A stretch of 64,000 nucleotides of DNA, taken from contig OW818676.1 of NCBI GenBank assembly GCA_942493235.1, positions 3,844,001 to 3,908,000 on the forward strand, written 5' to 3'. The stretch's first letter is position 1. Each line of letters starts with the position of its first letter. Below are positions 1 through 9,496 of this stretch, piece after piece. The stretch comes from ENR-C587 sp942493235 (lineage in GTDB: Bacteria > Bacteroidota > Ignavibacteria > Kapaibacteriales > UBA2268). Made by a program: the position numbers and the translations under genes. Below the pieces are notes generated by a model. The model was not told the origin of the DNA. It did no database searches and worked only from the letters and a program-made list of their open reading frames with translations.

Positions 1-3000
1 TACTAAGTTCAATTTTTTTATATCAGTAGTATAATTATGGGAATATTCTCTAAAAATAGTGTCACTTATAGTAGCGGCAAAGTCGATTTTCCCAATAGGA
101 TTTTGAGCAGTCGGAGTAAATTCCACTTGATATATTAGAGAGTCTCCGGGAGCGAAATCAGTATCAGGCATCAAAGGAACAAGCCATTTAGCAGAAGGAA
201 GATTTACTGTGGTAAATTCTAATTTATTCAAAGTAAGATTAGTATTGCCTTGATTAACAACAAAAGGATAAACAATATATGTATTACAAGCTGTTAAAAT
301 GCTTTCGCCTTTACATCCTATTTCGACTGCATTCGTATCTACCGGAATGCTGTTACCGGTGATTGAGAATTGAGATTTCACTTGTACATAATTCGGGGCG
401 GCATCGTTAGTAACTTCGAGATTGATTTTGTGAATACCTACAAATTTGGGAGCAAATTTAACAGGCAATTTCATTAGCGAATCGGGTTTGATCTTAATAT
501 TATTAAATACGGATAAATCTAATACAAATGAAGCAGCATCTCCGGAAATTATTTTGATTGATTCTATAGAAAGCTCTTCATTACCACCTGATATTACTAT
601 ACCAAAAGTAGAATCTTTTTCAGTAAATACATCTATTGTCGGGAATTCATGGTCTCTTACTTCGATAGTCGGAAGTGAACCCTGCCCCTTTAATTCTAAC
701 TTATACAAATTATTTACATTATCATTTACCGTAAAATACGCAAGTAAATAGTGTGAATTTGTATTGAGCGGTGTATAGTAGCATTCAAATTGATGCGTAC
801 TGCCACCGGTTAAAGTTACATCCAATGCTTTAAATTGAGTAATATCAAATGAAGCATCATCGGTAACTACATTGTAAAATTTCAGTTTTGCGAGTGCATT
901 GCCATTATTTTTCAATGTAAACACATAAGAGTTTTGAGACTGTACTCTTCTGTTTAGCCAGTCATAAGTTAAATCACCAAGCTCCGGAGAAATACCTTTT
1001 CCGCTAACAGTAATAATATTCGGTAAATTCAAATCATTTTTAATAGTAAAGGTAGCAGTATAATCCATTCTAGTATCAGGAGAAAAGCATACTCTGATTT
1101 TTAATGTATCTCCGGATTCTAATCTATAAGGCAATAGCCCCAAAGTATCGTAAGTAAATGCAGAAGATGATGGATTAAATTCAAATTTCTCGAACACAAC
1201 GGGTGTATTACCGGTGTTTGCTATATATACATATTGACAGCTGTCTTGACCAACTAAAATATCACCGTATTTATGCCCGTAAGATTTAATTTCCGGAGCA
1301 ATTAGAGATAGTTTTACCGGAATTTTAAAGTTTCTGTCGCATTCGTATTCCAAACTAATATTTGTATTTATCGCTGAATAATCTCTATCGGGGTCAATAC
1401 ATACTTTATAATTGAATTGCTCTCCGACAGCTAAAATAGTAGGTAATGGTCTGGAAGTAAATATTTTCACTCTGCTGTCTGGACAGCTGATATTTTCTAG
1501 TTTATAAGGAATTTTTGATGTGTTTTTTGTCCAGAAATCATAGCAAGTCGAATCAGTCCAGCTTACATTTACCGGATTAAGATTAGCTTGTGAATTAGTG
1601 AACAGTACAGGATAATATTTATATACTAATTTTACAAAGTTACCATTTTTATCTCTTGCTATTAAAGTAAAGAGAGCTTCAACATTCGGATCTTTAAGTG
1701 TAGCCGAAAAATCAAACACTGTAGCGGTATCTTTATGCCCAACTACATTATAATTATAATTCTGCGTTTGCGAAGTAACTACAAAGCAGTAGTCTATACC
1801 GACTTCGTCATTACTTGCTTTTTCATAGATATATCCGTTGATATTCCCACAGACGGTATCTACGACCATTTTAGGCGGATTATTATCATCTATATCGGGG
1901 TCAGTCAGTGAAGAACCAAGCACTACTGCATAGGAATCCGCTTCGCCATGACCATATAATATTCCGGAAAAACTTCCGGTATCGCAAACAAATGTATGTT
2001 GACCGGCACCAATAGGAACTCTAGCGAAGTGATATTTTGAGCCCGCGACCTTGACATTTTCAATATCAGTAAAATCAGTAATTAATCTGCCATCTGCTCT
2101 TAAAGTAGATAAACACTCTTCCTCTGCGATGATTGAAGCATAATGCGACAAAAATTGTTGGTCATTATTTGGAGGATTAGACGGACAGAGAAAAACGATT
2201 TTCTGAACAAACTGCTCTATAGGAGGTATCATCACTAAGCTGGGGTCATAATTCCCATTATCCAAAGGCGAACCGGTATGCTTCATATATTGTGCTATTT
2301 GTATAGGAGCGGTAGCACTCCAGAGAGCCGGCACTTGAATATTCTCTACATCGTATGGTACGCCGGACTGCTCAAGAATTAGTTCCTCAAAACTACCGGC
2401 ACTTGTACTAATAAATACCGATGTATTCGGAGTCATTGTAAATACTCTATATAAATTGCCTTCGCTCTGCTCTTGAAAAACAAAAGGAGATGTAGCAAAA
2501 TTTTTGCCCCAAGCATCTACCGGAAGCATCATTTCCACTAAATGGTCTTTACTGTCAAAGTCTTGTAATGCTTGAGGAATGGAAGTTCTTACATGACCGG
2601 AAAACAAGCCGATTGGTTTGTCCGATGTTATAATAGTACCGGATAAATCTCCTTCTGTCGGAGTACTTATGCTCTGAACCAAATACGCATCACCTTTATT
2701 TAACACTATTGTCTGCTCTATCAGAGCCGGTTTGCCTAGCCTTGTATTTACAGTAGGTCTGTATTTTATTGTTGTATTGTCGTAAGCCGATACTATTGCA
2801 AACTCGCTACATCTGGGAATTTTTCCCCAATTTTGGTCTTCATTCTCTCTATAAAAATCGTTAGGATAAGATGCTACCATATATTTATTGCCCCAATTAG
2901 CAATAGGAATAGCGGCAAACATATCGGAGGAAGTAATTATACTATTTAGACCATATATAATAATCGGCACGTCGGATTCTATTTCTATACTTGCTGGAGA

Positions 3001-3297
3001 TATTTCTTCAGAGTTTCTAAGCATATAGTCAGTATGGAAGTTAACTTTTACCATTGTGTCGGCACGCATAGTAAAGTTGTACAAAATTCCTGAAAATCCT
3101 TTGATTGTTACAGTTGCTTTCTCGTTAGAAGTAATATACAATTCGAGCCGATTGCCGGAAGGAATCAGATCTATCTCATTTTGCATAAAGGCGACAATAA
3201 AATGCCTGCCCTCATAGGAAGATAGTTTGTTTTTTGACTGTGCCCAAGCGTTCATTAAGGCAATCAGTACCAATATACTAATTATATACTTCTTCAT
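1..3297 (-). CDS. IgGFc-binding/choice-of-anchor D surface protein, 3' end outside window
   Basis: The frame is open from ATG at 3297 to the left edge, giving 1099 codons without a stop, so the C-terminus is missing. Residues 1-19 form a signal peptide (MKKYIISILVLIALMNAWA). Residues from about 110 to 430 resemble the IgGFc-binding N-terminal domain common in Bacteroidota: strings such as VPIIIYGLN, SDMFAAIPI, LSGTIITSDKPIG and GILYGHGEADSYAV. The rest is a chain of beta-sandwich ASH/choice-of-anchor D-like modules, with YVYIANTGNTPVVFEKFEF and FTLKNNGNALAKLKFY marking repeat starts. Such proteins are exported and usually end in a type IX sorting domain, but that part is not visible. The role is probably surface adhesion or matrix; the ligand is unknown. 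The domain call rests on pattern recognition. Confidence 0.75.
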   Translation of the reverse strand, partial: MKKYIISILVLIALMNAWAQSKNKLSSYEGRHFIVAFMQNEIDLIPSGNRLELYITSNEKATVTIKGFSGILYNFTMRADTMVKVNFHTDYMLRNSEEISPASIEIESDVPIIIYGLNSIITSSDMFAAIPIANWGNKYMVASYPNDFYRENEDQNWGKIPRCSEFAIVSAYDNTTIKYRPTVNTRLGKPALIEQTIVLNKGDAYLVQSISTPTEGDLSGTIITSDKPIGLFSGHVRTSIPQALQDFDSKDHLVEMMLPVDAWGKNFATSPFVFQEQSEGNLYRVFTMTPNTSVFISTSAGSFEELILEQSGVPYDVENIQVPALWSATAPIQIAQYMKHTGSPLDNGNYDPSLVMIPPIEQFVQKIVFLCPSNPPNNDQQFLSHYASIIAEEECLSTLRADGRLITDFTDIENVKVAGSKYHFARVPIGAGQHTFVCDTGSFSGILYGHGEADSYAVVLGSSLTDPDIDDNNPPKMVVDTVCGNINGYIYEKASNDEVGIDYCFVVTSQTQNYNYNVVGHKDTATVFDFSATLKDPNVEALFTLIARDKNGNFVKLVYKYYPVLFTNSQANLNPVNVSWTDSTCYDFWTKNTSKIPYKLENISCPDSRVKIFTSRPLPTILAVGEQFNYKVCIDPDRDYSAINTNISLEYECDRNFKIPVKLSLIAPEIKSYGHKYGDILVGQDSCQYVYIANTGNTPVVFEKFEFNPSSSAFTYDTLGLLPYRLESGDTLKIRVCFSPDTRMDYTATFTIKNDLNLPNIITVSGKGISPELGDLTYDWLNRRVQSQNSYVFTLKNNGNALAKLKFYNVVTDDASFDITQFKALDVTLTGGSTHQFECYYTPLNTNSHYLLAYFTVNDNVNNLYKLELKGQGSLPTIEVRDHEFPTIDVFTEKDSTFGIVISGGNEELSIESIKIISGDAASFVLDLSVFNNIKIKPDSLMKLPVKFAPKFVGIHKINLEVTNDAAPNYVQVKSQFSITGNSIPVDTNAVEIGCKGESILTACNTYIVYPFVVNQGNTNLTLNKLEFTTVNLPSAKWLVPLMPDTDFAPGDSLIYQVEFTPTAQNPIGKIDFAATISDTIFREYSHNYTTDIKKLNLV

Positions 3298-3640
3298 TTC
3301 ATTTCACATAATTAAAGGTATATTAAAATAGCATATTTTTTTAAATTATCAAAGCAATAAATATATTCCAAAGCAAGTTTTACTGTTTTTTTTTGAATTA
3401 TTTTGAAAATTTATAAATATTTATTTATAAATACTATTATATTCTAACTAATTAAGCGATTTATCGACAGGGGTAATACGTTTTTTCTATTTCTATGAGC
3501 CGATTAAGAAGTTTGATATTATTTTATATTTGAATTGTACAAAAAAAGCTTTAACTATTAAAAAAATATTTTGAGCAAATATCGAAAATATATTTGAAAA
3601 AGCAATTGATATACACTTGTACATAATAAATACAATGCAA
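3298..3640. other. intergenic, no gene seen
   Basis: Very AT-rich spacer between the surface-protein start and the tRNA cluster. It has homopolymer T runs and short palindromic AT stretches near 3410-3440. I see no convincing ORF, RNA or copy of the dispersed elements. Confidence 0.5.
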
Positions 3641-3666
3641 AAAGCCCATCACTAATGATGAGCTTT
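3641..3666 (-). terminator. rho-independent terminator after tRNA cluster
   Basis: Read on the minus strand, AAAGCTCATCATTAGTGATG pairs with itself (GCTCATCA with TGATGGGC) and is followed by a T run. It lies only a few bases past the 3' end of the last tRNA of the leftward cluster. Confidence 0.8.
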
Positions 3667-3668
3667 CG

Positions 3669-3743
3669 TGGGCGAGGAGGGAGTCGAACCCCCGACCCCC
3701 TGCTTGTAAGGCAGGTGCTCTAGACCAACTGAGCTACTCGCCC
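3669..3743 (-). tRNA. tRNA-Val (anticodon UAC)
   Basis: On the minus strand the acceptor stem GGGCGAG pairs with CTCGCCC. The anticodon loop CTTACAA lies between CCTGC and GCAGG, giving anticodon UAC, and GGTTCGACTC forms the T arm. The discriminator base is A. The 3' CCA is not encoded. This is the distal tRNA of a three-gene cluster and is identical to the copy at 3889-3963. Confidence 0.95.
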
Positions 3744-3753
3744 GATATTTTAC

Positions 3754-3841
3754 TGGTACAGAAAGAGGGACTCGAACCCTCACGGCTTTAAGGGCCACTG
3801 GATTTTGAGTCCAGCGCGTCTACCAATTCCGCCATTTCTGC
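3754..3841 (-). tRNA. tRNA-Leu (anticodon CAA)
   Basis: Class II tRNA with a long variable arm. The anticodon loop CTCAAAA is flanked by CTGGA and TCCAG, giving anticodon CAA. The acceptor stem GCAGAAA pairs with TTTCTGT (first pair G-U), followed by discriminator A and an encoded CCA at 3754-3756. It lies between two tRNA-Val copies and is probably cotranscribed with them. Confidence 0.95.
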
Positions 3842-3885
3842 TCTATTTCAAATTTGAATTATCCTCGCTGGATAATTTTCCAATT

Positions 3886-3963
3886 TGGTGGGCGAGGAGG
3901 GAGTCGAACCCCCGACCCCCTGCTTGTAAGGCAGGTGCTCTAGACCAACTGAGCTACTCGCCC
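3886..3963 (-). tRNA. tRNA-Val (anticodon UAC), second copy
   Basis: The 75-base body (3889-3963) is the same as that of the tRNA at 3669-3743, with anticodon UAC. Unlike that copy it has an encoded CCA at 3886-3888. It is the promoter-proximal member of the leftward Val-Leu-Val cluster. Confidence 0.95.
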
Positions 3964-4080
3964 CATCTCCAAAAAGAGAATTCAAACTTACGATTATTTC
4001 TGCTATTATGCAAATTATTTTTTTTATATTTTTATATTTTATTAAAATATTTATTTTTTGATATTATAATTTATACTTAA

Positions 4081-4356
4081 CTATTTCCTACATAATATTT
4101 TACAAATATCGAGCACTGTCGGGTCTATTACTTTGTAATACCGTTTTAAACCTTCTGCTCTACATTCTAATATATTCATATCGGCTAAACGTTTTAACTG
4201 CTTTGATACATTGGCTTGCAAAAGCCCTGTTTCATCGACTACTTGATTTACACACTTTTCACCGGAAAAAAGCGACCTTAGTATTCTAAGTCTTGATGGT
4301 TCACTTAATGTTTTAAATCGTATAGCTAAAATATCTAATTCTTGATCGTTTAACAT
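4081..4356 (-). CDS. ArsR/SmtB-family winged-helix regulator
   Basis: A 91-residue protein of typical ArsR length. LAIRFKTLSEPSRLRILRSL is the classic first helices of the family. The recognition helix is in LLQANVSKQLKRLADMNILE (about residues 45-64), and the wing follows with CRAEGLKRYYKVID. Cysteines at about 35, 65, 84 and 88 could bind metal or sense redox state, but the standard ELCVCDL arsenic motif is absent (here GEKCVNQVV). Members usually repress a neighbouring efflux or redox gene; none is adjacent, so the target is unknown. No strong ribosome site precedes the ATG. Confidence 0.88.
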   Translation of the reverse strand: MLNDQELDILAIRFKTLSEPSRLRILRSLFSGEKCVNQVVDETGLLQANVSKQLKRLADMNILECRAEGLKRYYKVIDPTVLDICKILCRK

Positions 4357-4465
4357 TTTATCTTAGTTTATCTATTTTTAAAATTCAAATATAATAAGAT
4401 TATTTCTAATCTCCTAAAGTACATTTTAATATTTGGTTAAATGTTTTTTTAAAATTTCATGATTT

Positions 4466-4713
4466 AAGGCTATTGCAAAAGTCCAAATTATTTATTTACT
4501 GTTAAAATTTCAAAGTTTTCAAACTTCTAAATGCTTGGAGAGGTTGTCAAAAAAGTAATAATATTCCCAAATCGTCATTCTGAGTATAACGAAGAATCCA
4601 GAATTATCAACAAGTTAGCTTTCTGGATTCTTCACTTCGTTCAGAATGACAACTTTTTAGTCAGCCTCTTGAACAAATGGAAATTGAAAATCATATAGTT
4701 TTGCAACAGACTT
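4466..4713. repeat. nested inverted-repeat element (copy A; outer + inner layer)
   Basis: Starts AAGGCTATTGCAAAAGTCC and ends GTTTTGCAACAGACTT, the terminal pair of the outer family. Its middle carries the inner element, with ends GAGAGGTTGTC and AGTCAGCCTCTTG, built around a GTCATTCTGA hairpin at about 4574-4652. It is the reverse complement in layout of copy J at 56962-57212. Confidence 0.85.
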
Positions 4714-5452
4714 TATTTTTGCAATATCAAATTTTGTTCTGTTCTTAAAACAAGAACCTGAAGGCTATAACCGTCGCAAAAACGTATTATTTCTTTTCTA
4801 ATTCCAATTGTTCTAATCTCTTGTTTACACAGTTAAAAAATTGACTAAATACTAAAAGCTATAAAAAGTAAAAATGCTAATGATTATTCTCTTGGATTCT
4901 ATAAATTATTTAAATTTATTATTAGCCAATGCTCACAAGCTCTATCGAATAAAATGCAAACTAATTTTGTTGGTATGCACTTCAATAGCAAAATATATTT
5001 TTCAACTATAAAAAGCATTTTTTTCATTATTTAGTTATTTATAGACCTATTAATATTCAAATATTAATTCGGTATCCAATTGAAAATTGCTTCTAATTGT
5101 TAAAATAAATTACCTTTTAACTTTCGTATTCTAGTATCAGAAAATCTTATATTTATTATATTTATAATTTTTCAATTGAAATATTGCTCTTGTACTTTAT
5201 AACTGCTGCTTTGTTACATTATTGCAGGCTACTGACTTTTTAGTATTTTCATAATTCTATTCAACATTTATGAATTTCTTTCAAATTTTATTTACGAACG
5301 ATATATTTTATTATATGCAAGTGTTTATTATTACTTTATTAATGTATTATTTTTCTTAAATTCAGTAATAAATATTCAATTGCAGATAAATATCTGACTG
5401 AAAACTAATTGGATTTTTAAAAAAAATCTCTTAATTTCAATTTTGGAACTTA
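4714..5452. other. intergenic, no gene seen
   Basis: About 740 bases of AT-rich DNA between copy A and the PAS sensor gene. All frames are broken by frequent stops, and I find no tRNA, terminator or further element copy. It may contain the promoter of the gene at 5453. Confidence 0.45.
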
Positions 5453-6598
5453 ATGAATAATATTATGTCCGAATATAAGTACAAAATACTTTTCTTTCTA
5501 TTATGTTTATTAGGGATAATAATTACATCCTGTATTTCATTTTATGTTACTATAACCAATTCTTTAAAAACCGATTACAGCGTTAATAGTATTATGAACG
5601 ATATACATAATTCGAAATATTTGCTTACTACATTAGATAAAATCAGGCTCTATCAAGCAGAAGCTTATTCTTCAAATATATATTCAGTATCTAAATCAGA
5701 CTATTATGCAAATCAATATATACAAGTAGTTAATGCGTTTCAAACTAATTTACGATTGATTTCCCAAAGTAATAAATATCGCAAGCAGTTTGAACTGGCA
5801 CTTAATGATTATCTTTCTACTTTTAAGAAATTAATAAACAGTTCAGATTATAAAACTTTAGATTCTTTCTATATTATTCTTATGCCGAAGTTCTACAATG
5901 TAGAAAAGCTTGTTCTTTCAAATTTCGATGTTGCTTCTAAAAGACTTGTTGCTATAGAAAAGACCAGAGAAGTCCAGGCTAAAAACCTTCGTAGTATATT
6001 TGTAATTGGTGTAATTTTACTTTTTTTGATTTTCTGTATTATTCTATTCTTATTTTATCGATTTATGTTTTCACCGATTATAAAATTTCATAATAATATA
6101 GATAAAAGAATTAATTTATTATTGAATAAGTTAAAGCTAAATCCAACCGACAAAATAAATCTAATTACCAATATAGAAACCTTAGTTGCATGGGTAGAAG
6201 AGGCAGAATCTAATTCAATAGAATATATTATCAGTGAAAAGAAGAAACTTCAAGAAATTCACAATTCATTTTCTGATTTGTTTATTATTATAGATTTCGA
6301 TTTTAACATTCTATATCATAATAAGGCAATTGATGTTTTATTTGATAACAAAGAGCATTCAATAATAGGACGTAACATATTAGAATTGCCTATTATCGAT
6401 GAATTTTATAAAAAAGTATCTAATAAAATCAGCATTATGATAGAAGAAATGAAAGCAATCAAAAATCCTAATATCAATAAAATTGTTACTTATAAAAATA
6501 AAACATATTCTATTGATATTAAAGCCATTAAGCGAATCGACAAACAGCAGGAGAATTGCTTACCAATTTTTATTATCAGCATACTTAATGATTTTTAA
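5453..6598 (+). CDS. membrane PAS-domain sensor without output domain
   Basis: 381 residues. Membrane segment 1 is at about 11-33 and segment 2 at about 181-206 (FVIGVILLFLIFCIILFLFY), enclosing a helical extracytoplasmic region of about 145 residues like a four-helix-bundle sensor. A HAMP-like stretch follows (MFSPIIKFHNNIDKRI), then a coiled region and one PAS domain from about 262 (SDLFIIIDFDFNILYHNKAI, then IIGRNILELP). The chain stops at the normal end of a PAS fold (IFIISILNDF) with no kinase, GGDEF or MCP signalling domain. It may be a truncated kinase or cyclase, or act through a partner. An inverted-repeat element starts 18 bases after the stop. The sensed signal is unknown. Confidence 0.7.
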   Translation: MNNIMSEYKYKILFFLLCLLGIIITSCISFYVTITNSLKTDYSVNSIMNDIHNSKYLLTTLDKIRLYQAEAYSSNIYSVSKSDYYANQYIQVVNAFQTNLRLISQSNKYRKQFELALNDYLSTFKKLINSSDYKTLDSFYIILMPKFYNVEKLVLSNFDVASKRLVAIEKTREVQAKNLRSIFVIGVILLFLIFCIILFLFYRFMFSPIIKFHNNIDKRINLLLNKLKLNPTDKINLITNIETLVAWVEEAESNSIEYIISEKKKLQEIHNSFSDLFIIIDFDFNILYHNKAIDVLFDNKEHSIIGRNILELPIIDEFYKKVSNKISIMIEEMKAIKNPNINKIVTYKNKTYSIDIKAIKRIDKQQENCLPIFIISILNDF

Positions 6599-6616
6599 AG
6601 CTAAAACAATTAGATC

Positions 6617-7017
6617 AAGTCTGTTGCAAAATTATATAGTTTTCAATTCCTATTTATATAACCCTACGCTTTAGAGGCTGTGTAAAAACCTTTTATTACT
6701 ACAGTATTTTCAACAAAAACAAAGTACTCAAAGTCTCTGATGAGGTTGTCTAAAAAGTAAAAACATTTCCAAATCGTCATTCTGAGTGTAACGAAGAATC
6801 CAGAGTTATCAACAAGTTAGCATTATCTGGATTCTTCACTTCGTTCAGAATGACAATTTTTTAGTCAGCCACTTGAATGGTGCTGGGAGTAATATTTGCC
6901 GTCTTGTGGCAGTTTTTACACAGCCTCTAAAGCGTAGGGTTGATAAGCACATAGATGTTTGAAAATCTTTGGAAAATTAACAGTAAATAAATATTTTGGA
7001 CTTTTGCAACAGCCTTA
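6617..7017. repeat. triple-nested inverted-repeat element (copy B)
   Basis: The most complete copy. The outer family ends lie at 6617 (AAGTCTGTTGCAAAA) and 7017 (TTTTGCAACAGCCTTA). The middle layer occupies 6661-6940, with a perfect 29-base terminal inverted repeat (6661-6689 against 6912-6940). Inside it is the inner element with ends near GAGGTTGTCTAAAA and TTTTTAGTCAGCC, and at its centre a 79-base GTCATTCTGA hairpin at 6776-6854. No coding capacity. It fills most of the gap between the PAS sensor and flgL. Confidence 0.9.
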
Positions 7018-7029
7018 TTATGTGTTAAA

Positions 7030-8028
7030 TTATAAGCTTAGAAAATCGAATAAGGAATTATTCATCAGGCTTGAGCCTATCTGCAATGTATAAGTAAGTG
7101 CCGCATCGTCTTTTTTTAACTGCAATGCAACAGCAGCATAATCTGTATCGGAATATTCGGATTTCAGACTTTTCAATCTAATATTTTCCTCTTGCATCTG
7201 AGAGCGGATACTGTCTAATCTATTCATTTTTGCACCGTTAATCGAATTAGCCTTTGCAATAAAATCAGAGAAATCACCGAGGATTTTTTGGTACTTATTA
7301 ATATTACCTGTATCGGTTTTAGATACTACATTGTCCTTAGTTCGTTTTTCGCCTGTTTCGGTAAAAGCCAAAGTATTATATAGTCCGATAATTGCCTCGA
7401 ATGCTTCGGTAGCACCATTACCGAATACTTTATCGGCATCAGTATTAATTACTTCGTTTGTAGTAGAATCTTTATTAATTGCTCTGCTCTCATAATTGCC
7501 TTTAAAAATCACTTGTAAACCGGAGGGATTTTCAGCTGTGGCTTCACCCTCAACCAATTCATAAGGTAAAAGGTTAGTTCCCAATTCGGTTTTTGAAATG
7601 GATTCTTCGTCAGTTAGAGTACCCGAAAATAGGTATTTACCTTTATAATCGGAATTTGCTTCGCTTATAAAATCCTCAAGATAGCCTTTAATATCAATGG
7701 CTAAAGCATCTAAGTTACCCATATTGCCTGTTTGAGTTGCATCAATCGACAATTGCCTAATAGTTGCTAACTGGTCCTGCAATGAGGCTAACGAATCGTT
7801 CACTGCCATCATCTCATTATAAGCTTCATTGATATTATTTAAGTATTTTACATTTCTCTCCATTTTTTCGGCTACTTGCTTAGTATTTACTATAGCAGTA
7901 GGTCCGTCAGAGAGTGATAGATTTTGGTCTCCGGTCGATACTCTAAGCTCATTTTTATATTTACTCTCTTGAGTAAGATTTAATTGTCTTAAATATGGGC
8001 TAAAAGATGCATTATTAGTAACTCTCAT
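7030..8028 (-). CDS. flgL: flagellar hook-filament junction protein FlgL (HAP3)
   Basis: 332 residues with the flagellin-like N-terminus (MRVTNNASFSPYLRQLNLTQ) and a helical coiled region whose typical strings include NVKYLNNINEAYNEMMAVND. IRQLSIDATQTGNMGNLDAL and GKYLFSGT are characteristic of FlgL. The C-terminal helix (AAVALQLKKDDAALTYTLQI) is the D0 domain that packs in the export channel and filament core. FlgL joins FlgK to the filament. It is the last gene of the leftward flagellar operon, 12 bases after flgK, and the nested element B lies just beyond its stop. Confidence 0.93.
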   Translation of the reverse strand: MRVTNNASFSPYLRQLNLTQESKYKNELRVSTGDQNLSLSDGPTAIVNTKQVAEKMERNVKYLNNINEAYNEMMAVNDSLASLQDQLATIRQLSIDATQTGNMGNLDALAIDIKGYLEDFISEANSDYKGKYLFSGTLTDEESISKTELGTNLLPYELVEGEATAENPSGLQVIFKGNYESRAINKDSTTNEVINTDADKVFGNGATEAFEAIIGLYNTLAFTETGEKRTKDNVVSKTDTGNINKYQKILGDFSDFIAKANSINGAKMNRLDSIRSQMQEENIRLKSLKSEYSDTDYAAVALQLKKDDAALTYTLQIGSSLMNNSLFDFLSL

Positions 8029-8040
8029 TGCTGTCTCCTA

Positions 8041-9483
8041 TTAACTTCCTAAATTAATGATTGTCGCCAATATTTCATTAGTCATATTAACCACTCGAGA
8101 AGCGGCTTCGAAAGCCTTCTGAAATTTGATTAGATTAACGGCTTCTTCGTCTGTATCAACTCCAATTACCGACTGACGTTGACTTTCTAATTGCTCGGCT
8201 ATTACATCGATAGTTTTTTTTCCGCTTTCCGCTTCAGAGACTAATGTACCGATTTTTCCTAAAAAATTAGAATAGTATTCGGTTGGATTTTGCTTATTAA
8301 TGAAATTTGAATTAGTCGATAATCTTGCGATTTGTAAAGCAATCTCGTTATTACCGGATTGCCCAGCAACCGAAGATATAGGTAAATTCCTACCACTTTC
8401 TAATATTTCCGAGTTAATCGAAATATTAGTTGCTGTTGCCGAGCCGGTTGCCGGTTCAAAAAATGTTCTGCCGGGCGAAGTTGTACCGGTATCATTTAGT
8501 CCATATCCTGCTATTGTAATAGAATTAACATTTTTTACAATAGCATCGGTAAATTCATTAAGCTTTGAATAAACAGAGTATTCCGAGCTGGAGTCTTGAG
8601 GGTCAAGTAATGAATTATATCCTTTAAGTTGCGAAGCCATCTCGCTACTTGAAGGGGTTAAATTTAAGGAATTTGAGCCGTCAAGCTCGATTTTTACCAA
8701 GGTAGCTGTTCTCTCGCCACTGGCAGCATTTACTGTTTCTTTGAGTTGAATTTTAGAATAGCTTTCACCGGTTAATACATTGGTGCCGTTAATATAAGCA
8801 TTAACCTGCCCGTCATTTTCTTGAGTAACCGTTAACCCGGTTAGCTGTGCCAGCTCTTCTAATATGTTTTCTCTGCTGTCAATATATGTCTGAGCACTTG
8901 TCCCTGTTTGAGCATTTGAATTAGCCACATTTTTGTTTAGTTCTGCGGCTTGCTCTAATAAACTGTTCACTTTATCTACATTGAGCCCTAAATCCTGATA
9001 AATATCCTTACGAGATTCATCAAGAGAGTCTGCGGTAGTATGAAGCCTATCAACTAATGTTTTTGCAGTTTCCACGGTTACTTCTCTAAGCCCTTCATCC
9101 TGTGGGTCGTTAGCTAAGTCTTCAAACGAATTAAGAAATTCCTGAAATACCTCCCCGATACCCTCTTCGGTAGGTTCGGCAAGCAGAGATTCGATTTTAT
9201 CTAAAATTGTTTGATCCGTTGAATAGCCTGACTGAAGAGCTAAATTTTTTCTGATTTCCTTGTCAAAATATTCTTCACGAAATGTTCTTATATTGTCAAC
9301 AATAGCACCGGTACCTACATAGCCACTACTTGTTTTTTGCGGCGAGGTTTCACTTACTAATGCTGAACGGCGAGAATAACCCGGAGTATTAACGTTAGCA
9401 ATATTATTGCTTGTTACGTCAAGTCCGAATTTTTGTGCTATTAAAGCACGCTTGCCGATTTCTAATGATGAAAATGTTGACAT
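8041..9483 (-). CDS. flgK: flagellar hook-associated protein FlgK (HAP1)
   Basis: 480 residues. The N-terminal rod-family signature is clear (LEIGKRALIAQKFGLDVTSN, then NIANVNTPGYSRR), and the C-terminal D0 helix ends LIKFQKAFEAASRVVNMTNE. The central domain has the FlgK pattern EVFQEFLNSFEDLANDPQDE and LVDRLHTTADSLDESRKDI. It forms the hook side of the hook-filament junction after export by the flagellar type III system, presumably chaperoned by the FlgN-like protein at 9937. The size is close to the shorter end of the family. Thirteen bases separate it from the preceding gene. Confidence 0.94.
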   Translation of the reverse strand: MSTFSSLEIGKRALIAQKFGLDVTSNNIANVNTPGYSRRSALVSETSPQKTSSGYVGTGAIVDNIRTFREEYFDKEIRKNLALQSGYSTDQTILDKIESLLAEPTEEGIGEVFQEFLNSFEDLANDPQDEGLREVTVETAKTLVDRLHTTADSLDESRKDIYQDLGLNVDKVNSLLEQAAELNKNVANSNAQTGTSAQTYIDSRENILEELAQLTGLTVTQENDGQVNAYINGTNVLTGESYSKIQLKETVNAASGERTATLVKIELDGSNSLNLTPSSSEMASQLKGYNSLLDPQDSSSEYSVYSKLNEFTDAIVKNVNSITIAGYGLNDTGTTSPGRTFFEPATGSATATNISINSEILESGRNLPISSVAGQSGNNEIALQIARLSTNSNFINKQNPTEYYSNFLGKIGTLVSEAESGKKTIDVIAEQLESQRQSVIGVDTDEEAVNLIKFQKAFEAASRVVNMTNEILATIINLGS

Positions 9484-9496
9484 AATATTTCCTTAA

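Noticed and set aside
446..751. 101-codon plus-strand frame
   Set aside because: Antisense to the continuous IgGFc/ASH protein frame, which has a coherent domain pattern over 1099 codons.
3805..4080. 91-codon plus-strand frame
   Set aside because: It runs through tRNA-Leu and tRNA-Val on the opposite strand; its Pro/Arg-rich part is translated tRNA.
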